Shown: positions 17,599 to 24,860 of the stretch, piece by piece | Layout of the letters: every line of letters starts with the position of its first letter | How positions within the stretch are numbered: the first letter of the stretch is position 1 | From: Chitinophaga sp. sic0106 | GTDB taxonomy: Bacteria > Bacteroidota > Bacteroidia > Chitinophagales > Chitinophagaceae | NCBI RefSeq assembly: GCF_019219075.1 | Contig: NZ_JAHUWJ010000031.1 | Location: 1-61,430 of the forward strand | Direction of reading: 5' to 3' | DNA length: 61,430 nt | Program-made: the position numbers and the translations under genes | The notes under the pieces: model-generated | Told to the model about the DNA's origin: nothing | What the model saw: the letters and a program-made list of their open reading frames with translations, nothing else | Database searches by the model: none

Positions 17599-17635
17599 AT
17601 CAAACGGAGTTCTGACAACCGGAACTCCGTTTGAT
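17599..17635. repeat. 14-bp perfect inverted repeat inside the pigment operon
   Basis: Arms 17599-17612 and 17622-17635 are perfect complements (left arm ATCAAACGGAGTTC) with a 9-base loop. It lies between the unknown gene and the BtrH_N gene, 22 bases before the ATG at 17658. No T run follows. It could be an attenuator, an mRNA-stability hairpin that sets expression steps within the operon, or an operator. Confidence 0.75.
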
Positions 17636-17657
17636 AATTAATGGAGCTATAAAAACT

Positions 17658-18659
17658 ATGAGCGAAATTCTATTCCATCACACACAAACAGCACATTGCG
17701 AAAGCGGTGTTATCTCCAATCTGCTGGGCCACCACGGACTGAAGATCAGCGAGCCAATGGCTTTTGGTATTGGTGCCGGTTTATTCTTTGGTCACCTGCC
17801 GTTTGTTAAAGTGAATGGCGTTCCGGGAACCACCTACAGGATATGGCCTGGTGCTATATTCCAACGTGTATGTGATCGCCTGGGCGTAAAAATGAAGGTG
17901 GAAAAATTTAGTTCTGTGGAGAAAGGTATGGCCGCACTGGACCAGACCCTCGCCGCCGGAACGCCCGTAGGACTGCTTTCCAGCGTTTACTACCTCACCT
18001 ATTTCCCTGCATCCTACCGTTTCCACTTCAATGCACATAACCTCGTTGTATATGGCAAAGAAAATGGAAACTACCTGGTGAGTGATCCGGTGATGGATAC
18101 CATCACCAGCATCGAGCCGGAGAATCTGGCTCAGGCCCGCTTTGCAAAAGGATTTCCGGCGCCTAAAGGAAAAATGTACTACCCGGTGAGCGTGCCATCT
18201 TCGGCTTCATTCGAAAAACCGATCATAGAAGGTATTAAGCAAACCTGTCACTATATGCTCAAAATTCCGATACCCATGTTTGGAGTGGACGGTATACGGT
18301 TTCTGGCAAAGCGACTGAAAAAATATCCGGAGAAACTGGACGACCGCCGTGCAGGCCTCTACCTCGGCAATATTATCCGTATGCAGGAAGAAATTGGCAC
18401 CGGTGGCGCCGGATTCCGTTTCGTATATGCCGCCTTCCTCCAGGAAGCAGCAGAGCTGCTGAATAAACCGGAACTTTCTAAATTGGCTACTGAACTTACG
18501 CAGATCGGTGACCTGTGGCGTACCTTTGCTTTTGCGGCCGGCCGTGTATGCAAAAGCCGCAGCGCAAACGATGTTTCCTATAACGAGCTGAGTGAGATGC
18601 TGTTCCGCACCGCCGCTGCTGAAGAAGCATTTTTCCGTAAGCTCAGTAAGGCTATATAA
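17658..18659 (+). CDS. BtrH N-terminal domain protein (acyl-transfer type)
   Basis: 333 residues from the ATG at 17658; a TTG at 17631 would add nine residues and overlaps the inverted repeat. The N-terminal domain (to about residue 130) matches BtrH_N (PF14399): an early HCESG with a candidate nucleophile Cys, GLKISEPMAFGIGAGLFFG, then a His in HFNAHNLVVYG and an Asp in YLVSDP, a Cys-His-Asp arrangement like papain-type folds. BtrH moves an acyl group from a carrier protein to an aminoglycoside. The C-terminal half is helical (DUF4872-like). It lies 9 bases before the ABC exporter genes. It is a candidate for acyl transfer from the carrier protein at 20816, for instance making the flexirubin ester (inference). 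Confidence 0.8.
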   Translation: MSEILFHHTQTAHCESGVISNLLGHHGLKISEPMAFGIGAGLFFGHLPFVKVNGVPGTTYRIWPGAIFQRVCDRLGVKMKVEKFSSVEKGMAALDQTLAAGTPVGLLSSVYYLTYFPASYRFHFNAHNLVVYGKENGNYLVSDPVMDTITSIEPENLAQARFAKGFPAPKGKMYYPVSVPSSASFEKPIIEGIKQTCHYMLKIPIPMFGVDGIRFLAKRLKKYPEKLDDRRAGLYLGNIIRMQEEIGTGGAGFRFVYAAFLQEAAELLNKPELSKLATELTQIGDLWRTFAFAAGRVCKSRSANDVSYNELSEMLFRTAAAEEAFFRKLSKAI

Positions 18660-18668
18660 TTGTAAGAT

Positions 18669-19415
18669 ATGTCCAGCATTGCAGTAAAAGAGCTATACAA
18701 AACCTACACCGGCGCAGAAGAGCCCACGCTGAAAGGCCTGACGTTCTCCTTCCGGAAAGGTAGTATCGCAGGGTTGCTTGGGCCGAACGGCGCTGGTAAA
18801 ACAACCACTATTTCTATCCTTTGCGGACTGGTGAAAGCCAGCAGCGGAGAGGTGCTTATCAACGGCCTTTCCCAGGATGCACATCACCGCGAAGCCATCA
18901 AACAGCAGATAGGCGTGGTGCCGCAGCGCATTGCCCTCTATCCCCAGCTAAGTGCAGTGGAAAACCTCACCTACTTTGGTAACCTGTACGGCTACAAGGG
19001 GAAAGGATTGAAGGCCCGCATTATGGAACTGCTGGAGGCATTCGGACTGGAAAAAAGTGCAGATAAGGAAATTCATAAATTCTCAGGTGGTATGAAAAGG
19101 AGAGCCAATATCATTGCAGCTATTCTCCATCAGCCATCGCTGCTCGTACTGGATGAGCCTACCGCCGGGGTAGACGTACAGTCCAGAAGCATGATCCTGC
19201 AATTCCTGCGTGAATACAACAGCCAGGGAAATAGTATTCTCTATACATCCCACCTGCTGGAAGAAGCACAATCGCTATGCAGCGATGTAGCCATTGTAGA
19301 CCAGGGCCGCCTCATCGTACAGGGTAACCCCGAACAACTCATCGATGAACTGCCGGATTGTGATAACCTGGAAGATGTGTTCCTGCATTATACAGGACAT
19401 GCCTTGCGAGACTAA
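18669..19415 (+). CDS. ABC transporter ATP-binding protein
   Basis: 248 residues, one nucleotide-binding domain. Walker A is LGPNGAGKTTT (near 37-47), the signature is FSGGMKRR, Walker B is LLVLDEPTAGVD, and a switch His follows in YTSHLLEEA. It resembles the daunorubicin/multidrug-type exporters of the ABC-2 class. With the permease 11 bases downstream it forms an exporter, probably carrying pigment lipid or precursor to the outer membrane, since this pair recurs in dialkylresorcinol clusters (family-context inference). Confidence 0.93.
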   Translation: MSSIAVKELYKTYTGAEEPTLKGLTFSFRKGSIAGLLGPNGAGKTTTISILCGLVKASSGEVLINGLSQDAHHREAIKQQIGVVPQRIALYPQLSAVENLTYFGNLYGYKGKGLKARIMELLEAFGLEKSADKEIHKFSGGMKRRANIIAAILHQPSLLVLDEPTAGVDVQSRSMILQFLREYNSQGNSILYTSHLLEEAQSLCSDVAIVDQGRLIVQGNPEQLIDELPDCDNLEDVFLHYTGHALRD

Positions 19416-19426
19416 TACTCAGATTA

Positions 19427-20722
19427 ATGCTACGATTACTGGCGACAATAAGAAAAGAATGGCAGCTACTGGTGCGCGATAAAACAGGACTTACCCTCCT
19501 GTTTCTCATGCCGGTGGTGTTGATTACAGTAATGGCACTGATCCAGGATGCCCCGTTTAAAGACTACCAGGAAGTAAAATTCGATCTCCTGACGGTTGAT
19601 AACGACCATGGCCGCCTGGGCCGCCATATCCGTGAGGGACTGGCCAGCGGCGGGCAATTCCGCATCATCGACACGCTTGATGGCAAGCCAGTGACCGCTG
19701 AGCAGGCGCGTCAGCTGGTGAATGAAGGGACCTATAAAATAAGTATTATTATTCCCGCAGGTGCTACCGCCAATATCGTTAGCAATGCGAATAGAATAGT
19801 GAACGATATATCTCATCGGATGGGGATGTCGCTCGCACTGCCGGTTAAGAAAAATGCCGATTCCCTGGATGTGACCATCTACTTTGACCCTGCCGCCAAA
19901 AAGGCTTTCAAGGGAGCGGTACACCAGGCGATAGATAATTTTCTGACGCAGGTAGAAACGGATATGCTGTTAGGGCGTATTCGCCAGGAGCTCAAAAGTA
20001 AGGACACCAGTGTGGCCCCCTCCGGCGATACCCTGCCTATCCGCCTGCAGGCGGTTGGCCTGAAGGAAGAGGCGACCGGCACAGGGAAGCAGATAGACGT
20101 AATCTCTAATTCCGTACAGCATAACGTACCGGCCTGGAGCATATTTGCGATGTTCTTTATCGTCATACCTATTGCCGGCAACATGATACGGGAACGGGAG
20201 GATGGCAGTTTACTGCGTATGAAGCTGATTCCGGGTTCCTACCTGGAGATTTTACTGGGCAAGATGTTGTTTTTTGTCGGCATCTGTGTGGTACAGTTTT
20301 ATTGTATGATGCTCGTGGGCATATACATCCTGCCTTTGCTGGATCTGCCAAAACTGGTGATGGGAAGAGATGCAGGCGCTACCTTTCTGGTGGCAGCGGC
20401 TATTGGGCTGGCAGCTACGTCATATGGCATACTGATTGGCACGCTTTTTAAAACGCCTAATCAGGCGCTGAATTTCGGGGCAATCTCTATTGTGATCCTG
20501 TCGGCCATTGGCGGCATCTGGATTCCGCTGGAGATCATGCCACATAAAATGCAGGTGATCGGGCATTTATCCCCGCTTAGCTGGGGGCTGGATGCCATTA
20601 ATGATATTTACCTCCGTAACGGCAACATTGCCTATGTGTGGAAGAATGCGGTGCGGCTGGTAGTTACGGGCCTGGCGATGCTGGCCATTGCCGGCTACGT
20701 TGAAAAACGAAGAATGAACTGA
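19427..20722 (+). CDS. ABC-2 type transporter permease
   Basis: 431 residues of the ABC2_membrane_3 type. There is one N-terminal span (residues about 18-37), a large extracytoplasmic domain (about 40-220), then five hydrophobic spans between 235 and the C-terminus, including the NMIREREDGSLLRMKL coupling segment typical of the family. It is the partner of the ATPase at 18669. Downstream 20723-20815 has a short inverted repeat and a T run (about 20743-20760), a weak terminator at best. Confidence 0.92.
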   Translation: MLRLLATIRKEWQLLVRDKTGLTLLFLMPVVLITVMALIQDAPFKDYQEVKFDLLTVDNDHGRLGRHIREGLASGGQFRIIDTLDGKPVTAEQARQLVNEGTYKISIIIPAGATANIVSNANRIVNDISHRMGMSLALPVKKNADSLDVTIYFDPAAKKAFKGAVHQAIDNFLTQVETDMLLGRIRQELKSKDTSVAPSGDTLPIRLQAVGLKEEATGTGKQIDVISNSVQHNVPAWSIFAMFFIVIPIAGNMIREREDGSLLRMKLIPGSYLEILLGKMLFFVGICVVQFYCMMLVGIYILPLLDLPKLVMGRDAGATFLVAAAIGLAATSYGILIGTLFKTPNQALNFGAISIVILSAIGGIWIPLEIMPHKMQVIGHLSPLSWGLDAINDIYLRNGNIAYVWKNAVRLVVTGLAMLAIAGYVEKRRMN

Positions 20723-20815
20723 GAATAATTTTCAAAACAGTACGAAAACTGTATTTTTACCAATTAACAAAGGCATCTTGTGGCTGCCGACAGTCGCGGA
20801 TAAACCTACAACATT

Positions 20816-21073
20816 ATGGAAGAATTAAAACAGAAACTGAAAGAACAGATCATTGAAGCACTGAATCTGCAAGACACCAAACCTGCTGATATTGACGACA
20901 ACGCGGCGTTATTCGGCGATGGTCTGGGGCTTGACAGCATCGACTCTCTCGAACTGATGGTATTACTGGAAAGACAGTATGGCATTAAGGTGGAAGATCC
21001 GCGTGAGGGCCGTAAAATTTTGCAGTCTGTTCAGTCTATGGCCGAATTCATTCAGTCTAAACAACCCGCATAA
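20816..21073 (+). CDS. Acyl carrier protein
   Basis: 85 residues. The phosphopantetheine attachment site is Ser41 in LGLDSIDSLEL, and the acidic helix following it is typical. It lies 93 bases after the permease and 12 bases before the ketosynthase at 21086, so it probably serves the dedicated ketosynthase/chain-length factor pair. It is distinct from the housekeeping ACP, whose gene would normally lie with fabF. Confidence 0.95.
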   Translation: MEELKQKLKEQIIEALNLQDTKPADIDDNAALFGDGLGLDSIDSLELMVLLERQYGIKVEDPREGRKILQSVQSMAEFIQSKQPA

Positions 21074-21085
21074 GTAATCAGCTGC

Positions 21086-22300
21086 ATGGCGGAAAGAGTG
21101 TTTATTACAGGGATGGGAATGGTCACCGCCATTGGTGATAACGTGGCCGGTAATCTGCAGCGCCTTCGTCAACAGAAGAGTGGGCTTGGGTTTACGGACT
21201 ACATCGATACTATTTACAAGCAGATACTGCCGGTAGGTGAAGTAAAGCTGGATAACACCACTTTATTCCGCATGGCCGGCATTCCTGTGCGGGCGGGGTT
21301 TAGTCGCACTACGCTGCTGGGCCTGGTGGCGATGCGGGAAGCATTGCAGCAGGCTGGTATCAGCAACCTCCAGGAGGAGCCTACGGGCTTTATCAACGCC
21401 AGTACGGTGGGAGGGATGTGCGATACAGAGAAAGTTTATTTCGATCTGATAAATCCGGATAAGTCGGGTGCGTTTATAGAAAGTATTCATACGCTCGACT
21501 GCGCGGATTGTACACAACGTATAGCCGATACCGTAGGCTTTACAGAGCATATTGCTACCATCAGCACGGCTTGTTCTTCTTCGGCAAATGCACTGATGTT
21601 TGGTGCACGCATGATCAAGGCAGGCATGTATCAGCGGATGGTATGCGGCGGTACCGAAGCGCTTACCCGCTTCACCCTCAATGGATTCAACTCGCTGAAA
21701 AATGTGGATAAGCAGTTTTGCCGTCCTTTTGATCAGCAACGTACCGGCTTAAACCTGGGCGAAGGCGCAGCTTACCTGGTACTGGAAAGTGAATCTTTTG
21801 CAAAAGCAAACAACAGCACTATCCTCGCAGAGTTCACCGGGTACTGCAATGCCAACGAAGCATTCCATCCTACCTCTCCCTCGCCGGAAGGTGATGGCGC
21901 CTATGCTGCCATGAAAAATGCACTGGCCATGAGTGGCCGTACACTGGAAGAAGTACAGTATATCAACGTGCATGGCACTGCCACTTTAAACAACGATATC
22001 TCCGAAGGACGTGCGCTGGAACGGATGTTTGGTACAGCAGTACCTCCGTTCAGTTCCACCAAACCGTTTACCGGTCATACCCTTGCCGCTGCCGGCGCTA
22101 TCGAAGCGATCTACGCGGTGCTGGCCATCCGGAACGGTATCATCTTCCCGAACCTTAATTTTTCCGAACGTATGGAAGAATTACAGATTTCTCCGGTAAC
22201 GGAACTGCAGGAAGAGGTAATCATCAATAATGTAATTTCTAATTCTTTTGGCTTTGGGGGTAACAATGCTTCCCTCGTGATCAGCAAGTATGAAGGTTAA
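21086..22300 (+). CDS. Beta-ketoacyl-ACP synthase (KAS I/II type)
   Basis: 404 residues. Catalytic residues are Cys163 (STACSSS), His296 (NVHGTAT) and His331 (FTGHTLAAAGA), with Lys326 before it. An EGDGAYAAMK segment is seen before the His. It is an active elongating ketosynthase of the fatty-acid/aryl-polyene type and overlaps the chain-length factor by 11 bases. With the ACP it would extend the alkyl or polyene chains that feed DarB. Ketoreductase and dehydratase genes are not in this window. Confidence 0.93.
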   Translation: MAERVFITGMGMVTAIGDNVAGNLQRLRQQKSGLGFTDYIDTIYKQILPVGEVKLDNTTLFRMAGIPVRAGFSRTTLLGLVAMREALQQAGISNLQEEPTGFINASTVGGMCDTEKVYFDLINPDKSGAFIESIHTLDCADCTQRIADTVGFTEHIATISTACSSSANALMFGARMIKAGMYQRMVCGGTEALTRFTLNGFNSLKNVDKQFCRPFDQQRTGLNLGEGAAYLVLESESFAKANNSTILAEFTGYCNANEAFHPTSPSPEGDGAYAAMKNALAMSGRTLEEVQYINVHGTATLNNDISEGRALERMFGTAVPPFSSTKPFTGHTLAAAGAIEAIYAVLAIRNGIIFPNLNFSERMEELQISPVTELQEEVIINNVISNSFGFGGNNASLVISKYEG

Positions 22301-23336
22301 GTGTTATATCCAGGGAATGGCAGCTATATCTCCACAACAAACTTTTGAAGGAGATATTACCACAGCGCCGTTTGTGCAAAGCGACAGCAACCGGTTGGTG
22401 TGCATCGAACCCGATTACAAGCCCTATATCCCTGCTAACAGTTTGCGCCGGATGACACGCGTACTGCGTATGGGACTGGCTACCGCCCTGAAATGCCTCT
22501 CTGGCAGCGGTGTTTCCACTCCTGGCCCTATTGTTACCGGCACTGGAAAAGGCAGTTTGCAGGATACGGAAAAGTTTATCAAGGAAATTGAGCAATACAA
22601 GGAAACGGCATTAAACCCTACGCCGTTTATACAATCTACTTACAACTCTGTCAACGGACTGATTGCATTGCAGCAAAATGGGACCGACTATAACAACACC
22701 TTTGTGCACCGCGGCTTTTCCTTCGAAAATGCGCTGGTGGACAGTCTGATGCTGTTACAGGAAGGTGCCACCCATACGCTTACCGGCTCTTTTGAAGAAA
22801 TGACGCCGGAGCATTTCTATATTAAAAGTCGCATTGGCCAGTGGCGGGAGCAGCCCGTAGGCAATACCCATTTATTTGATGCCAGTTTACCCGGTACTAT
22901 TTCGGGAGAAGGTAGTGCTTTCTTTGTGCTGGCGGCCGCGCCAACGCCGGAATCTAAAGCGGCAGTAACCGGTATTAAACTGCTCTATAAGCCCTCCTTG
23001 GAGCGACTTTCGGCCGTGCTACAGGAGTTAGGCGCAGATGCGGATTTAATTATCAGCGGCGCTAATGGCGACAGTAATTATTCACATTATTATGAGTTAG
23101 CCAATCAGGTGTTGGCTGCACCTACTATACCATTCAAACACCTCTGCGGAGAGTATGATACAGCAGGTTCTTTTGCCCTGTGGCTGGCGGCTTCGCTGCT
23201 GCACGCCGGCAACATACCGGCGGATTGGTTTCCGATGGTGAAAGAGCTGCCCGCGGATTTTAAGAAAGTGGTGATTTATAATCATTTCTTTGGGGAGCAG
23301 CATACGGTGATGGTGGTGGAAAGGGTGAGTTCCTAA
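22290..23336 (+). CDS. Ketosynthase-like chain-length factor lacking the active cysteine
   Basis: 348 residues, thiolase fold (Ketoacyl-synt_2-like). Aligning HRGFSFENAL (residues 140-149) with TACSSSANAL of the preceding ketosynthase puts Gly142 at the nucleophile position, and no HGT motif is seen, so it cannot condense on its own. It overlaps the ketosynthase by 11 bases (ATG at 22290, upstream stop at 22298-22300), fitting a heterodimer in which this subunit sets chain length. It is the last plus-strand gene of the cluster. It is somewhat shorter than a full KAS II. Confidence 0.85.
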   Translation: MKVKCYIQGMAAISPQQTFEGDITTAPFVQSDSNRLVCIEPDYKPYIPANSLRRMTRVLRMGLATALKCLSGSGVSTPGPIVTGTGKGSLQDTEKFIKEIEQYKETALNPTPFIQSTYNSVNGLIALQQNGTDYNNTFVHRGFSFENALVDSLMLLQEGATHTLTGSFEEMTPEHFYIKSRIGQWREQPVGNTHLFDASLPGTISGEGSAFFVLAAAPTPESKAAVTGIKLLYKPSLERLSAVLQELGADADLIISGANGDSNYSHYYELANQVLAAPTIPFKHLCGEYDTAGSFALWLAASLLHAGNIPADWFPMVKELPADFKKVVIYNHFFGEQHTVMVVERVSS

Positions 23337-23345
23337 GCTATGTAC

Positions 23346-23948
23346 TCAGGATCTGGAAAATATCAGCAATTGATCAAAGTTACCAATATCAGCAGACCTT
23401 AATGCCTTGAGGTACAGTGATCTGAATTCTGTTTGGTGAATCAGGTTTATTGAACCCCAGGTAAACACTGCTGATCCAAAAATTTTTTCAATCACGATAT
23501 CGGCTACCAGCCTTGAATGACGGCCATTGCCATTGGGGAAGCAATGTATGCTGACAAGCCTATGCTTGAATCTAAGGGCAATTTCATCCGCTGGAAATGT
23601 TTTATGGTTAATCCAAAACCGGACATCATCCAGCAGAATGTTCAGGTCTAGCCGGATGCTAAATTTATCAACACCAATATTTTTATTGGTAGATCTGAAT
23701 TTGCCAGCCCATTGCCAGACATTTCCCAACATTCTGGAGTGTAAATCGCAAATGAATTCTACGGAAAGGATTTCTTCCCGTGTAAACTTCTTCCTTCTTT
23801 CAAAAGTCCAGCGGATGGCCTGTTCTATGTTTTGCTGCTCATGTTCATCTAATTCCTGTCTGGTTGAAATACCTGGAATTAATAAACCCTCCCTTTCATC
23901 CTCATCCAGCGGGGTTTGTCCTTCAAAATAGTTGATCTCTAATCCCAT
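23346..23948 (-). CDS. Mobile mystery protein B, Fic family
   Basis: 200 residues. The Fic active-site motif is HCFPNGNGRHSR (residues 135-146), with His135 as the catalytic base and the usual GNGR anion hole, so AMP- or other NMP-transferase activity is possible. It matches the family named 'mobile mystery protein B', which is found paired with an HTH protein in scattered genomes. The ATG lies inside the end of the upstream gene (10-base overlap), so the two are translationally coupled. No clear S/T-xxx-E-G/N inhibitory motif was found; the nearest, STRQEL at 28-33, lacks the last residue. It is convergent with the pigment cluster, 9 bases away. Confidence 0.92.
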   Translation of the reverse strand: MGLEINYFEGQTPLDEDEREGLLIPGISTRQELDEHEQQNIEQAIRWTFERRKKFTREEILSVEFICDLHSRMLGNVWQWAGKFRSTNKNIGVDKFSIRLDLNILLDDVRFWINHKTFPADEIALRFKHRLVSIHCFPNGNGRHSRLVADIVIEKIFGSAVFTWGSINLIHQTEFRSLYLKALRSADIGNFDQLLIFSRS

Positions 23949-24403
23949 AACTTTGATGATAACTCTCGTTTTAGGTCTAAGGTCATTTCTTCTATGGCCT
24001 CTGATAATCTTGCTTTTGAGTTCTCCTGATCCTCCAATTTCATGGAAGTTGCTGTTCGGCTGACAATCTTTGTTGCAATAGCTCTGGCTCTTTTTTCTAT
24101 CATCATTTCTAGCGATCCATCCTTCGGAATAAAGCCATAGACCAATTGCATGTTGAGTGCTTCGGCAGCAGTTGACAGTGCATTTATTGATATGGTACCA
24201 GTAGCTTCCCGTATTTCAATTTCACGGGTACTTTGAGGGGTAATATTCAGGCGATCACCTAACTGGCGCAAAGTCATATTCAGGGATCTGCGGATTAAGG
24301 ATATCCAGCCCTGAGCCGGCGGCGGCGATTTCAAAAGCGGTTGAAACTCGATTGCTTTTTTATCTAACTGCTTGATAGCTAGTATTTTGTTGTTGATTGC
24401 CAT
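23939..24403 (-). CDS. Mobile mystery protein A, HTH DNA-binding protein
   Basis: 154 residues. A helix-turn-helix of the Xre/Cro type lies at about 40-85 (MTLRQLGDRLNITPQ then REIEIREATGTISINAL). The family name is 'mobile mystery protein A'. It sits just upstream of the Fic gene with overlap, like an antitoxin/regulator plus effector pair. The C-terminus is helical and charged. It is probably autoregulatory (inference); the 25-bp palindrome at 24429-24483, 26 bases upstream of its ATG, is an obvious candidate operator. Confidence 0.9.
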   Translation of the reverse strand: MAINNKILAIKQLDKKAIEFQPLLKSPPPAQGWISLIRRSLNMTLRQLGDRLNITPQSTREIEIREATGTISINALSTAAEALNMQLVYGFIPKDGSLEMMIEKRARAIATKIVSRTATSMKLEDQENSKARLSEAIEEMTLDLKRELSSKLWD

Positions 24404-24428
24404 TGAGTGTCCGCATTTATTTAGACAA

Positions 24429-24483
24429 AAATAAGGTTAAAGCCTTAAAATATGAAAAATATTTTAAGGCTTTAACCTTATTT
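24429..24483. repeat. 25-bp perfect palindrome (copy one)
   Basis: Arms 24429-24453 and 24459-24483 are perfect complements around a five-base loop (GAAAA). It is AT-rich with T-rich ends in both directions, so it can act as a bidirectional terminator, or as an operator for the HTH gene that starts at 24403. Confidence 0.9.
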
Positions 24484-24527
24484 ATTATTATTTAAATTAA
24501 TGCTATAGCCTTAATGATAGAGCCTGT

Positions 24528-24750
24528 TTACTCCACCCTAAACACCGGATACCTCATATACTCCGGCTCCGCATACGGCGACTGCTGATACACCCATTTC
24601 AGCTGCGCTGCCCCATTATTTGCAAATGCAGTATCAGCTGCGCGTTTTTTCTCTAATTCCGCTTGTGCTTCCGGATGTTGTTTCAGCCATTCATAGCCGG
24701 TGTCTTCAAACACATAGGGAGAATAACCTTCTTTTTGTCCGAGGATGCCA
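24528..24750 (-). pseudogene. Duplicated 3' fragment of the M14 carboxypeptidase gene
   Basis: This is the last 74 or so codons of the carboxypeptidase at 24861, truncated at the duplication join (24750/24751). The encoded residues are identical to the end of the intact protein (GILGQKEGYSPYVFEDTGYE and onward). The apparent start (TTG at 24761) is created by the join and there is no reason to think it is translated. Confidence 0.9.
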
Positions 24751-24761
24751 TATTTAGACAA

Positions 24762-24816
24762 AAATAAGGTTAAAGCCTTAAAATATGAAAAATATTTTAA
24801 GGCTTTAACCTTATTT
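24762..24816. repeat. 25-bp perfect palindrome (copy two)
   Basis: Identical to the palindrome at 24429-24483, shifted by 333 bases (arms 24762-24786 and 24792-24816). It lies 45 bases beyond the stop of the intact carboxypeptidase gene and, on the minus strand, ends in TTTTT, fitting its original role as that gene's terminator. Confidence 0.9.
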
Positions 24817-24860
24817 ATTATTATTTAAATTAATGCTATAGCCTTAATGCTATAGCCTGT

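Noticed and set aside
20723..20815. Strong terminator before the ACP gene
   Set aside because: Only a five-base stem (ACAGT/ACTGT) with a T run; too weak to assert.
23346..23948. Fic protein with classical inhibitory motif
   Set aside because: STRQEL at residues 28-33 lacks the final G/N of S/T-xxx-E-G/N, so I do not claim self-inhibition.
24528..24761. A separate 77-residue protein
   Set aside because: It is the copied end of the carboxypeptidase gene, and its start codon (TTG) arises at the duplication join.
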